Source of the DNA: Williamsia sp.
GTDB taxonomy: Bacteria; Bacteroidota; Bacteroidia; Chitinophagales; Chitinophagaceae
Reading direction: 5' to 3'
NCBI GenBank assembly: GCA_015069695.1
Contig: JADCRZ010000035.1
Location: 1-64,000, forward strand
DNA: 64,000 bases
The translations under genes were made by a program, and so were the position numbers. Shown here in pieces: positions 50,620 to 60,006 of this stretch. Position 1 is the first letter of the stretch; the number at the start of each line of letters is the position of its first letter. Below the pieces are notes generated by a model, which was not told where the DNA came from, made no database searches, and worked only from the letters and a program-made list of their open reading frames with translations.

Positions 50620-52362
50620 TCAGTGCAGGTCTCTTGTTACCTCGCTTCCGGAGCCGCCCTGCAAAAGGTCCAGGTCGGCGCCCAGGTGAGCCTGTTGTAC
50701 GTGCTCGATATAGATCCTCACATATCCCCGCTTTGCTACCGGGGCCGGTGCTTTCCAGGATACCCTTCTTTTTTGCAGTTCTTCTTCGCTCACGTCCAGG
50801 TGTAAACGCCGTTGCTCCACATCCAGCTCGATCCGGTCGCCATCCTTTACCAGGGCCAGGGTGCCGCCTACGGCGCTTTCGGGTGCTACATGCAGCACAA
50901 CAGTGCCCGCTGCCGTGCCGCTCATGCGGCCGTCAGAAATCCGGATCATGTCTTTGATGCCTTTGCGCAGCAGCTTTTCCGGCAGGTCTACATTGCCCAC
51001 CTCAGGCATGCCGGGATAGCCCACCGGCCCTACGTTCTTCAGTACAATTACACAATCTGCGTCGATGTCCAGATCCGGATCATCGATGCGGGCGTGGTAA
51101 TCTTCCATGGTCTCGAATACGACGGCCCGTCCACCATGTTTCATGAGTTCCACCGTCGCAGCGGAAGGTTTGATGACGGCCCCCTGTTCACATAAATTCC
51201 CTTTTAGCACGGCGATGCCTGCATTTGTTTGCAGGGGTTCATCGATGGTCGTGATTACTTTGCGGTCGTAACATACAGGCTTGCTGTTGTTTTCTCCGAG
51301 TGTTAGTCCGTTTACGGTTATAGCATGGTTGTGCAGGTGGTTTTTCAGCTCGTTGATCACCACCGGCAATCCCCCTGCATAAAAAAAATCTTCCATCAGG
51401 TATTTACCGGAAGGTTTGAGGTTGACCAGCAGGGGGATTTTGCTGCCCACCGCATCAAAATCATCCAGCTTCAGCTCCACACCGATCCTGCCTGCGATGG
51501 CCAGCAGGTGGACGATAAAATTGGTAGAGCCTCCAATAGCGGCATTTACCACGATGGCATTTTCAAATGCTTCCCTGTTCAGGATTTTTGAAAGCTTCAT
51601 GTTTTCCTTTACCATCTGCACGATGCGCCGGCCGGAGAGCTGCGCCATCAGTTTCTTACGGGCATCTACAGCCGGAATGGCTGCTGCACCGGGCAGGGTT
51701 AATCCCAATGCCTCTACCATGCAGGCCATCGTAGAAGCGGTACCCATGGTCATGCAATGTCCTGCGCTGCGTGCCACACCGATCTCGGCTTCCAGTATGT
51801 CTTCGGCCGTATAGTTTTCCACGAGGGTTTTTTCTTTTACCATCCAGTTGAACGAACCGCTGCCCAGGCATTCCCCTTTGAAGCGCCCGTTGAGCATCGG
51901 TCCGCCAGGTACCACAATGGTAGGCAGGTCCACGCTGCAAGCACCCATCAGGGTGGAAGGGGTGGTTTTATCGCAGCCTGTCAGCAGGACAACGCCGTCG
52001 AGCGGATTGGCCCGGATGGTTTCTTCCGTATCCATCGCGGCCAGGTTGCGGAACAGCATGGTAGTAGGGCGCATGATGGTTTCACCCAGGGAGGTGACGG
52101 GGAATTCAAGCGGAAACCCGCCTGCTTCCATGACGCCTTTTTTCACTACTTCGGCAAAATCACGCAAGTGGCCGTTGCAGGGGGTGAGCTCACTCCAGGT
52201 ATTGCAGATGCCGATCACCGGCTTGCCCTGGAAATAATCATCCGGATAGCCCTGGTTGCGCAGCCAGGACCGGTGTACAAAACCCATCTTGTCGCTTTTG
52301 CCAAACCACTCGGCACTCCGGGATGTGGGGCTTTTTACAGAATTGTCGTTGATTTCTTTCAT
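50620..52362 (-). CDS. IlvD/Edd-family sugar-acid (arabinonate/xylonate-type) dehydratase
   Basis: A 580-residue cytosolic Fe-S dehydratase. Candidate [2Fe-2S] ligands are Cys62 (TPCNGH), Cys130 (TGCDKTTPS) and Cys203 (GHCMTMG); the spacing 68/73 agrees with my recollection of L-arabinonate dehydratase. Lys132 and the Ser in SDGRMSGT complete the site. The opening GYPDDYFQGKPVIGICNTWSELTPCN is typical of pentonate dehydratases rather than biosynthetic dihydroxyacid dehydratase. Start 52362 matches the family; a start 23 codons further up is also possible. It lies 51 bp upstream of the KdaD-like gene. Confidence 0.88.
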   Translation of the reverse strand: MKEINDNSVKSPTSRSAEWFGKSDKMGFVHRSWLRNQGYPDDYFQGKPVIGICNTWSELTPCNGHLRDFAEVVKKGVMEAGGFPLEFPVTSLGETIMRPTTMLFRNLAAMDTEETIRANPLDGVVLLTGCDKTTPSTLMGACSVDLPTIVVPGGPMLNGRFKGECLGSGSFNWMVKEKTLVENYTAEDILEAEIGVARSAGHCMTMGTASTMACMVEALGLTLPGAAAIPAVDARKKLMAQLSGRRIVQMVKENMKLSKILNREAFENAIVVNAAIGGSTNFIVHLLAIAGRIGVELKLDDFDAVGSKIPLLVNLKPSGKYLMEDFFYAGGLPVVINELKNHLHNHAITVNGLTLGENNSKPVCYDRKVITTIDEPLQTNAGIAVLKGNLCEQGAVIKPSAATVELMKHGGRAVVFETMEDYHARIDDPDLDIDADCVIVLKNVGPVGYPGMPEVGNVDLPEKLLRKGIKDMIRISDGRMSGTAAGTVVLHVAPESAVGGTLALVKDGDRIELDVEQRRLHLDVSEEELQKRRVSWKAPAPVAKRGYVRIYIEHVQQAHLGADLDLLQGGSGSEVTRDLH

Positions 52363-52525
52363 TGGATTCTCTTGTTGTTGCTTTGAGCCAGCTGTACTTG
52401 ATGGCAGCTGGTATGTTCCGCTCTTTTTCATTGGCCCGGATCATATGACCATGTGTAAAGGATCTCTTCCGGCGCTGTTTTGTGAACTTGAATAAAGGGT
52501 GTTGGCGGAAGGTACATAAACGGGT

Positions 52526-54112
52526 TTATGGCTTATCCCAGAATACCTGGGTGGTCAGGTCGTCTTTCCCACCGATGCTCGTTACTGCCTGGGTGTAATT
52601 GGCTTCATTTGCACTTACTTCCCGCAAGGGGTAAGCAAATCTTCTGATAAAACCACCGTTCAGGTTGTTGTTAAACTTGTTGGGCAAAAGCACCGGGAAC
52701 CCGCTTCTTCTCCAGTTCGACCAGGCTTCGTAGCCGTTGTTAAAGCTGGCTATCCAGTACTGGGTATTGATCTGGTTCAGGGCATCGGCATTGTTCCAGC
52801 TTACGCCCGGCACGGTCAGGTACTGATCCTGCAGGTTCGTGGGAACAGCTTTGGGTTTGATGGTGCTTGGATAAACATCATACTCATCCATGGAAGCTTT
52901 GATGCCTGCTTCATAATACTGCTGCGCGGTAAGGGCGCCCGCCAGGCCGGTGAGCCAGCCTTTATAAGCAGCTTCCGCCAGCAGCAGCTTTGTTTGTGCG
53001 TTGGTAATGATGGGCATGGGGGCAGTGGAGTTCCCGGCCACATTGAAATTGATCTGAGAATAATCCTGTCCCTGTCCTGCGGAAGGCCTGTACCCAGGCA
53101 GGGTGCTCAGGGTGGCATCGCTGTAGCCGATGGGAAAACCGTACTGGTTGGCCAGGGTCGTATCAGGATTGGTTACCGAAGGTGCCGTGTTCTGATTGGG
53201 GGTATACCGGGCAGAGATATATTTCAGCCGGGGGTCAGTGTAACTCTTCAGCTTGGTAACAAGCGGTTCGGCGAGGTAGTAGTTGAACGGGTTCACAGTG
53301 CGGATCGTATTGTTTACAGCACTGTTGTAGCCGGTGATGGGAAGGCCCGCGTCATCCATGTTTCTAACGATCGCATTGTCTGCGTTGGATTGCATCACAC
53401 CACCGTTGAAAGCATCCTGCACGATAGATTTGGCCTTGTTCGCATCCAGTTTGGAATAGCGCATGCCGAGGCGGAGCAGGAGAGAATTGCCCAGTTTTTT
53501 CCAGAACAGGTTTTCGTTGGCGGTGCTGGTACCGATCGCAACAAAGATGTCGAAATTGCTTGTGTTGTCGCCGCTGGCATTCAGGGCCTGTGTCGCTTCT
53601 TTGAGCTCTTTGTACAGGTCTGTATAGATCGCGTCTGCCTTGTCGTATTTGGGTTTGAGCGCGCCGGTAAGCCCTTTCCCCGCTTCTGTGTACGGTAGGT
53701 CTCCATAGTGATCCACCAGCCACATGTAATTATACGCCCGCCAGATCCTGGTTTCGTTGTACAGATTCTTCCGTGCTGCGTTGTCTTTGACCACGCTGAT
53801 AACCTGCTCCAGGTATTTGATGGAGCCTGTATACGCGTTCCAGGGCCCGTTGTTCAGGCCGTCCACGTTTTCATTGAACTGGTATCCTGAAGTCGTTCCC
53901 AGGTTGTAGGGAAGAACAAACTGCTGGACGATCGTAGACTCACCCATCCAGTTGAATGCAGGTGTGTTGCGCAGGGCATTGGTGAACAGATACCCGGGAT
54001 CCACGTTGTTGATCTGCTGGGGATTGGTATTGATTTCCTTGAAGTTCTTGTCGCACCCGGCCAGGAACAAAAAGGCGGGCGTGACCAGTATGAGGCGAAA
54101 GATCTTTTTCAT
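52526..54112 (-). CDS. SusD-like (SusD_2 type) surface lipoprotein
   Basis: A 528-residue lipoprotein with a good lipobox, LFLAGC (Cys20), followed by DKNFKEINTNPQQINNVDPGYLFTNAL, the mark of the SusD_2 subgroup. Helical repeats include IWRAYNYMWLVDHYGDLPYTEAG, and the C-terminus ends GGKDDLTTQVFWDKP. It works with the SusC encoded 13 bp upstream. The 163-bp gap to the IlvD gene (52363-52525) contains only the IlvD leader region. Confidence 0.93.
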   Translation of the reverse strand: MKKIFRLILVTPAFLFLAGCDKNFKEINTNPQQINNVDPGYLFTNALRNTPAFNWMGESTIVQQFVLPYNLGTTSGYQFNENVDGLNNGPWNAYTGSIKYLEQVISVVKDNAARKNLYNETRIWRAYNYMWLVDHYGDLPYTEAGKGLTGALKPKYDKADAIYTDLYKELKEATQALNASGDNTSNFDIFVAIGTSTANENLFWKKLGNSLLLRLGMRYSKLDANKAKSIVQDAFNGGVMQSNADNAIVRNMDDAGLPITGYNSAVNNTIRTVNPFNYYLAEPLVTKLKSYTDPRLKYISARYTPNQNTAPSVTNPDTTLANQYGFPIGYSDATLSTLPGYRPSAGQGQDYSQINFNVAGNSTAPMPIITNAQTKLLLAEAAYKGWLTGLAGALTAQQYYEAGIKASMDEYDVYPSTIKPKAVPTNLQDQYLTVPGVSWNNADALNQINTQYWIASFNNGYEAWSNWRRSGFPVLLPNKFNNNLNGGFIRRFAYPLREVSANEANYTQAVTSIGGKDDLTTQVFWDKP

Positions 54113-54125
54113 ATAAAACCGCTGT

Positions 54126-57100
54126 TTAGAATTTCACGTTTAAGTTCAGGCTGTAATTGCGGGTGGTAGGGAGTGATACGGCTTCGTATCCCGTTCTGAA
54201 ATCACCGGAGGAGGCTACGGCTTCCGGATCAACATCGGGAACGTATTTTTTGAGGATGGCCACATTGCGGCAAGCAGCCGATAAGGTCAGGCCTTTTACG
54301 AATTTTACGTTGGAGCTAACCAGCTTTGAAAAATCGTAGGTCAAAGTAATATTCCTGAGTTTGATATAATCCGATTTGTAGATGAACGGATCTGCGATCT
54401 GGAGGGTGCGGTAATTGGCATAGAACTGCTGGCCAAATACAGGCGTTGAATTTGTTTTTCCGGCGTCGGTGCCGCTGGCGTAAATACCAGGCAATATAAC
54501 GCCGGTTTCACCCGGTCTGCGGCCTACGAGAGAAGCCTGGGAATGGCCTTGCCGCAGGGAGTTCAGGGCACTGCCTGAGAGCATGTATCCACCTGTCTTG
54601 TAATCAAAATGAACCAGCAGGCTTAAGTTTTTGTACCGGAATGTGTTGTTCCATCCGCCGGTGAATTTAGGGAGGGCACTGCCGAACAGCACATCGGTGG
54701 CTGATGCCAGCAATTGCCCTTTGGAGCTGCCAGCCGTTCCGTTTACAAGGATCTGCCCGTTGTTGTCTCTCAGGTATGTTTTGGCAGCGATCTGGTTCAG
54801 GGGCTTGCCCACTTCATACACCAGCTTGCCGATAAACTCATTGCTTGCCCCGCCATTGTACCAGTCTGCCACAATATAACGGGTTATGCCCGGGCCCATG
54901 GACAGGACCTTGCTGGTGTTGTAGGCTGTGTTAAAGGAGCTGCTCCAGCTAAAGCCGCGTGTTCTGAACGGAACCACTTCCAGCATCACTTCCGCGCCAC
55001 GGTTCTGCAAAGAGCCGATGTTCAGCAGCGTGTTGTTGTAGCCGGAAGAACTGGATACCTGCGCAGGCATGATCTGGTCGGTGGTGCGCTTGTCGTAAAC
55101 AGATAGATCCAGGTTCAGTCTGCTTCTCAGCATTTTCAGTTCCAGGCCGATCTCTTTTTCTTTTACGCTGAACGGCCTTAGGAAAGCATTGGGTGCATCT
55201 GTCTGGTTGATGTTGCCCACGGTGCGTCCCAGGTATTGTTGCGTGTTAAAGCCATAGCTCAGATTGCCGTAGGCATAGGTCAGGCCAGGTCCGTTTGCGC
55301 TTCCTACGTCGGCCCATGATCCACGGAGCTTTCCGTATTCCAGCCAGGACAGTTTTTCTTTCAGCAGTTCAGAGAACACAAAGCTGCCGCTCACGGAAGG
55401 ATAGGTATACGTGTTGGAGCTGGGGTTCAGGATAGAGAACCAGTCCTGGCGGATTGTACCATCTACGAACAGCATGTTTTTGTAACCCAGCGACACCTGG
55501 CCATACAATGAATTGATCTGGGTTTTTGAATAGGTGTATCCCTGGGTAAAGACGGTACCGTTGCCAATGGAATAAACATCCCTTACTACAAATCCCGTAG
55601 AGGTGGCGTTCACGTTGCGGTTGATGGTGATCTGCGAGTTGCCGCCCACAAATGCATCGAGCGAGAGGTCTCCGAAATTGTGGTTGCCGCCCAGGATAAA
55701 ATCATAGTTCATATCCTTGCTGCTTCCTTCGCTTACATTGTAAGAGCCGTTGTAGGTGGTTCTTGTATTGTCGTAATAAATACCGTTGTTTGATGTGCCG
55801 TAACTTCCTGCACCAGTGGGGTTGTTTTGCTCATTGAACGACCTGTTGTAGTTCATGTTGACGCGGCCCTGCAGGTACAGCCATTTTGCGAACTGATATT
55901 TGGCACTTACGGTACCCAGCAGCCGGTCGTTGTTGTTTTTATAGAACTGTCTGGGTATATAGAAATAGGGGTTCAGAACGGTTGTTCCAAAACCGTTTGT
56001 AGTGGTTTCTGCGCCAAAGCTGTTGACTGCCTTTTGCTCAAACACAGAGAGGGGAGTAGTGGGAGACATGCGCACAACAAAGTTCATGTATCCCTGGCCC
56101 TGCACGCCTACCTGCGGCGGGTTCTGGCTCTGGTCATTTGTATAGTTCATGTTCACCTGAACAGAGAGCTTATCGTTCAGGTTCTGGTTTACGCCAAGGT
56201 TGAAGATCTTTCTCTGGTAGGTATTGCCTGGTGTAATGCCCTTTGATTCGAGGTTGGAAAAAGAAGCCCTGAAATTTCCTCTTGCATTGCCACCGGAAAC
56301 TGCGATGGTATTGGTAAGGGACGTGCCTGTTTGAAAGAATTTCTTAAGCCGGTTTTTTTCGGGTGTGTAAGGGCGTGACTCCCCATCGAACTGGATCGTG
56401 GATGCGCCGTCGTAGCGCTCGCCCCAGCCAAATTGCGCGGTGTTCACCGCTTCTCCGACGTTGCGGGGGCGTACGCCTGTAGTAACACCATTTACTGCCA
56501 GGCCCTGTCCCTGTCCGAATTCATACTGGTAATTTGTATAGTCCAGCACTTCGTCGCTTGAATAGTTGGCGGTATATTCTACGCCGATCCCGGTGTTTTT
56601 AGCGCCCGTCTTGGTGGTGATCACGATGGCGCCGTTGGCAGCCCTTGATCCGTACAGTGCAGCGGCGGTCGCACCTTTCAGTACAGTCATGCTTTCGACA
56701 TCGTCCGGATTAAATAACAGGAGGTTATCCCCATTGTCCCGGCTGTCGTTCCCGTTGGCGCCGTTGGCGCCCTGGCTCATAGGCAAACCATTCACGACGA
56801 GCAAAGGCGAATTGGTGGCACCGGCAAAAGAAGACTGGCCGCGCAGGCGGATCTTTGTACTGGCACCCGCACCGGCAGAGGGGGGAGAGATGTCCAGGCC
56901 TGCGATCTTGCCTTCCAGTGATGCCATGATATTGGTGGTGCGGTTTTGCTGCAGCTCGCTCACCTTCACGGTTTCAGCGGAATAGCCCAGCTTCCTGGCC
57001 TCGCGTTTCAACCCGAGGGCTGTAACTACAACACCTTCCATGTTGCGTACATCGGTGTTCATTGTAATGTTGATGGTACGCTGCCCTTTTATTTCTACTT

Positions 57101-57362
57101 CCTGGGGGGCCAGTCCCACATAGGTAAAAACAAGGACATCGTTCCCGGTTGCGCTGATGCTGAACTTTCCTTCGTCATTGGTAAGGGTTGTGCGTGTCTT
57201 TCCTTTTACCTGCACGGTCACTTTACTCACCGGGCGGTTGTCTGCATCTGATACGGTGCCTGAAATGGCTTGGGAAAAGACTGCAATCGAGGATAGGAGA
57301 AATAAGAGAATAAGAAAGGGGTGCTTCAGATAGGCTGAAGCCATCCGTAAAGATTTTTTCAT
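54126..57362 (-). CDS. SusC/RagA-family TonB-linked outer membrane protein
   Basis: A 1078-residue outer-membrane importer. Signal peptide to AVFSQ, carboxypeptidase-regulatory-like domain (ISGTVSDADNRPVSKVTVQVKG), SusC signature MEGVVVTALGLKREARKLGYS, plug (SLEGKIAGLDISPPSAGAG) and barrel. It is the first gene of the reverse-strand SusC-SusD unit, which may extend into the sugar-acid genes. The 36-bp element and -7 box lie about 65-125 bp upstream. The ligand is unknown; the context suggests pentose-rich oligosaccharides. Confidence 0.95.
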   Translation of the reverse strand: MKKSLRMASAYLKHPFLILLFLLSSIAVFSQAISGTVSDADNRPVSKVTVQVKGKTRTTLTNDEGKFSISATGNDVLVFTYVGLAPQEVEIKGQRTINITMNTDVRNMEGVVVTALGLKREARKLGYSAETVKVSELQQNRTTNIMASLEGKIAGLDISPPSAGAGASTKIRLRGQSSFAGATNSPLLVVNGLPMSQGANGANGNDSRDNGDNLLLFNPDDVESMTVLKGATAAALYGSRAANGAIVITTKTGAKNTGIGVEYTANYSSDEVLDYTNYQYEFGQGQGLAVNGVTTGVRPRNVGEAVNTAQFGWGERYDGASTIQFDGESRPYTPEKNRLKKFFQTGTSLTNTIAVSGGNARGNFRASFSNLESKGITPGNTYQRKIFNLGVNQNLNDKLSVQVNMNYTNDQSQNPPQVGVQGQGYMNFVVRMSPTTPLSVFEQKAVNSFGAETTTNGFGTTVLNPYFYIPRQFYKNNNDRLLGTVSAKYQFAKWLYLQGRVNMNYNRSFNEQNNPTGAGSYGTSNNGIYYDNTRTTYNGSYNVSEGSSKDMNYDFILGGNHNFGDLSLDAFVGGNSQITINRNVNATSTGFVVRDVYSIGNGTVFTQGYTYSKTQINSLYGQVSLGYKNMLFVDGTIRQDWFSILNPSSNTYTYPSVSGSFVFSELLKEKLSWLEYGKLRGSWADVGSANGPGLTYAYGNLSYGFNTQQYLGRTVGNINQTDAPNAFLRPFSVKEKEIGLELKMLRSRLNLDLSVYDKRTTDQIMPAQVSSSSGYNNTLLNIGSLQNRGAEVMLEVVPFRTRGFSWSSSFNTAYNTSKVLSMGPGITRYIVADWYNGGASNEFIGKLVYEVGKPLNQIAAKTYLRDNNGQILVNGTAGSSKGQLLASATDVLFGSALPKFTGGWNNTFRYKNLSLLVHFDYKTGGYMLSGSALNSLRQGHSQASLVGRRPGETGVILPGIYASGTDAGKTNSTPVFGQQFYANYRTLQIADPFIYKSDYIKLRNITLTYDFSKLVSSNVKFVKGLTLSAACRNVAILKKYVPDVDPEAVASSGDFRTGYEAVSLPTTRNYSLNLNVKF

Positions 57363-57426
57363 AATAGCAAGAGTTAATTAGTGAATGGCAGTCACCAAAA
57401 AGAGATGTGTCGTTTACACAGTCTTA

Positions 57427-57487
57427 CAAAGTATCTAAAAAATATTCCGGCAAACTTCCAAAATTGTGCGCCGAAGGATATTGTACA
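57427..57487 (-). promoter_or_regulatory. 36-bp regulatory element plus -7 box upstream of reverse-strand SusC
   Basis: Read on the minus strand, the element (57487 down to 57452) begins TGTACA and ends ATTTTGGAAGTTT, about 27 of 36 positions identical to the 45.8-kb copy. ATACTTTG (57434-57427) follows after the same 17 bases. It sits in the 190-bp divergent gap shared with the AraC gene, so it could also influence that gene. Confidence 0.65.
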
Positions 57488-57552
57488 AATTGGTTGATAT
57501 TTCTTAGTAATATCGCCCAAGAAATTTTGCTAACGCAGGAATCAACGATTGC

Positions 57553-58443
57553 ATGAACCAACACTTTTTAAAAAAGGATTGTAAAGAGCTTCATGCCTTT
57601 CCCCATATCATTGAGTATGCGCTAAAGAAAAATGCCACCATCCAATTTGATTCGCTGAAAAAAGAAATCTCATCCTGCTTGCGCTTCTATTATGTAATAG
57701 ATGGCCGTTTTGATTGGGTTATCAATGGACAAAGCCATATCCTCTACCCGGGCGACCTGGCGATTGTTGCGCCCGGGCAAAGCTTTGGCGGTGAAAAGGA
57801 TTTTCTTGACATCGGCACCGTTTCATGGCTCTGTCTGGGTATCCAGCAATGGGATAGTGATGGCGGTATGACGATGGGCGGATGGAGCCAGCTTACCGAC
57901 AGCGAATGCAGTGCCATCGGTAAATTCATGCTGGTGAACGGATCGCCTATTGTTTCCAAATTAAATGAAGCAGGGAACTTGTTTGTTACGATGCACAATG
58001 AATTCACGAACCAGGAAATCGGTTATGTTGTCCGCATCAATCAGTTGATAGATGAGTTGTTTATTTTAATCATACGCCACCTGATGCGGCAGAATAATTT
58101 CCGGAGAGATTTTCCGCAGGCTTTCCTGCAACTCGAGAAAACGCTGCGTGAGAACCTGTCTCATCAATGGACGGTAGAAGAAATGGCAGCCCTGGTCGGA
58201 TTGGGCAATACGGCATTTTCAGAAAGGGTAAAACTCTTCACCGGCTTTTCACCCCTGAATTACCTGATCAACATCCGCATTTCTGAAGCGATCAAATTAT
58301 TAAACCTGTCTGATATGCACGTAACAGATGTTGCCCTGGAAGTAGGTTTTTATTCATCGCAGCATTTTTCAACAACTTTCAAAAAACTGACCGGGTATAC
58401 ACCCAGGGAATTCAGAAAGAAAAACATACCTATAGAGGACTAA
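57553..58443 (+). CDS. AraC-family transcriptional regulator
   Basis: A 296-residue regulator. An N-terminal cupin-like sensing domain (FYYVIDGRFDWVINGQSHILYPGDLAIVAPGQ) precedes the double helix-turn-helix at about 195-292 (QWTVEEMAALVGLGNTAFSERVKLFTGFSPLNYL, later VTDVALEVGFYSSQHFSTTFKKLTGYTPREFRKK). It diverges from the SusC-SusD operon and leads the kinase-transporter-aldolase run, 10 bp before the kinase. It probably activates both in response to a sugar or sugar acid. Confidence 0.92.
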   Translation: MNQHFLKKDCKELHAFPHIIEYALKKNATIQFDSLKKEISSCLRFYYVIDGRFDWVINGQSHILYPGDLAIVAPGQSFGGEKDFLDIGTVSWLCLGIQQWDSDGGMTMGGWSQLTDSECSAIGKFMLVNGSPIVSKLNEAGNLFVTMHNEFTNQEIGYVVRINQLIDELFILIIRHLMRQNNFRRDFPQAFLQLEKTLRENLSHQWTVEEMAALVGLGNTAFSERVKLFTGFSPLNYLINIRISEAIKLLNLSDMHVTDVALEVGFYSSQHFSTTFKKLTGYTPREFRKKNIPIED

Positions 58444-58453
58444 ATATTTTATC

Positions 58454-59980
58454 ATGGAGTGCATCATCACCATTGAAATAGGTACCGGCGCCATCAGAGT
58501 AGTGGCCTTTGATCTGAGTGGAGCCTTGCTCGGCTCTTCGGCCGGCTCTTATCCTACTTTTCATGAAAGGCCGGACTTCAGTGAGCAGGATCCGGAGCAG
58601 ATCTTTATCACCATGCTTTATATCCTCAAGAATTTTTTGAATGAAAAGATTCATTCCAAAAGGATCAAAGTGGTGAGCATTTGTTTTAACTCGGCGATGC
58701 ACAGTGTGTTGCCGATTGATAAAAAAGGCATCCCGATCGGGAATGCGATCGCCTGGTCAGACAACCGGGCAAAACGGGAAGCGGCTTACCTGAAAAGCTC
58801 CGGCCTCGGCGAATCTCTGTACAAGGCTACCGGTACTCCCATCCATCCCATGTCGCCGCTCAACAAGATTACCTGGTTAAAAAACAATGACAAAGACCGG
58901 TTCGCCGCATCAAAGAAGTTTTTATCCATCAAAACCTATATCATCCAGCAGCTGACAGGTGAATACATCATCGATCACAGCATTGCTTCCGCGACGGGCC
59001 TGTTAAACATCCATACGGTTCAGTGGGAAGAAGAAGCCCTGAACCATGCTGGCATTGTAAGGGGACAGCTCCCTGAGCTGGTTCCTGTTTTTTATACACC
59101 CAAAGGGTTGAAAAAGGAATACCAGACCTCCCTCGGCCTGCATGACAAGGTAAAGATCATCGCCGGTTCGAGTGATGGTTGCATGGCAACACTGGGCGCC
59201 GGCGTCTGGGGAAACGGGAAGGCAACCGTTACGCTGGAAGAAAGCGGTGCGGTAAGGATCGTCGGCAAAGAAGTACTGCAGGATAAGAAGCAAAGATTGT
59301 TCAACTACCTGCTTACGGAAGGAAACTATGTGAGCGGCGGTCCTACCAACAATGCAGGTTCTGTGTTTGAATGGTATGCCAAGCAGTTCGGTGATTTTAA
59401 AAGGGTCTTCGACCTGGAAGGTTGTATGGAGAACCTGATCAAGGACGCAGGCAATGTGCCGGCAGGTTCGCAGGGACTGATCTTTCTTCCTTACCTGCAG
59501 GGAGAAAGGGCCCCTATCTGGAACGCCGATGCGCGCGGTGTTTACTTTGGCCTGAACATAAAACACGGACAGCATCATTTTACGCGGGCCACCATCGAAG
59601 GTATCATCTATGCCTTTTACAGCATCGGAAAAACGGTGCAGGAGCATCGCAATTTCACCAGCCTTTCTGCCAACGGAACATTTGCTTCCTATCCTTTCTG
59701 GACACAACTGATGGCGGATGTGTTCAATATGACAGTTCATATCAAGCAAAACGCGGGACCGGACAGTGTTGCCTGCGGTGGGTTTCTGGTCAGCGTTACC
59801 GAACTGGGTATGTATAAAGATCTGGAGCACGCGGCGCAGAAAGTAAAACTGGTCGATATGTTTTTGCCAAGAAAACAGGACCATGCTGTTTACATGAAGC
59901 ACTACCCCATTTTCGAACGGCTAAGCGCAAAACTGTCTGAAGAGTTTGCCCTGATCGCAGATTTGCAACAGGATGACTGA
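58454..59980 (+). CDS. FGGY-family carbohydrate kinase, gluconokinase-like
   Basis: A 508-residue cytosolic kinase. The N-terminal phosphate loop is TIEIGTGAIRVVAFD; further motifs are AIAWSDNRAKREA, the ATP-binding region GGPTNNAGSVFEWYAKQF and the late ACGGFLVSVTELGMY. Overall it resembles FGGY gluconate kinases more than xylulo- or glycerol kinases (IHPMSPLNKITWLK). It would phosphorylate a sugar acid such as gluconate. It follows the AraC gene closely and precedes the BASS transporter. Confidence 0.85.
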   Translation: MECIITIEIGTGAIRVVAFDLSGALLGSSAGSYPTFHERPDFSEQDPEQIFITMLYILKNFLNEKIHSKRIKVVSICFNSAMHSVLPIDKKGIPIGNAIAWSDNRAKREAAYLKSSGLGESLYKATGTPIHPMSPLNKITWLKNNDKDRFAASKKFLSIKTYIIQQLTGEYIIDHSIASATGLLNIHTVQWEEEALNHAGIVRGQLPELVPVFYTPKGLKKEYQTSLGLHDKVKIIAGSSDGCMATLGAGVWGNGKATVTLEESGAVRIVGKEVLQDKKQRLFNYLLTEGNYVSGGPTNNAGSVFEWYAKQFGDFKRVFDLEGCMENLIKDAGNVPAGSQGLIFLPYLQGERAPIWNADARGVYFGLNIKHGQHHFTRATIEGIIYAFYSIGKTVQEHRNFTSLSANGTFASYPFWTQLMADVFNMTVHIKQNAGPDSVACGGFLVSVTELGMYKDLEHAAQKVKLVDMFLPRKQDHAVYMKHYPIFERLSAKLSEEFALIADLQQDD

Positions 59981-60006
59981 TAACACCAAAACGCTAATTA
60001 CTTGCT

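Noticed and set aside
50620-52362. Reading the IlvD-type gene as biosynthetic dihydroxyacid dehydratase.
   Set aside because: The N-terminal motif, cysteine spacing and the adjoining KdaD-like gene favour the sugar-acid group; no other branched-chain amino acid genes are near.
52451-52486. TGTAAAGGAT followed by a loosely similar stretch upstream of the IlvD-type gene, as a fifth copy of the regulatory element.
   Set aside because: Only about 21 of 36 positions agree and the orientation is opposite to that expected for the gene.
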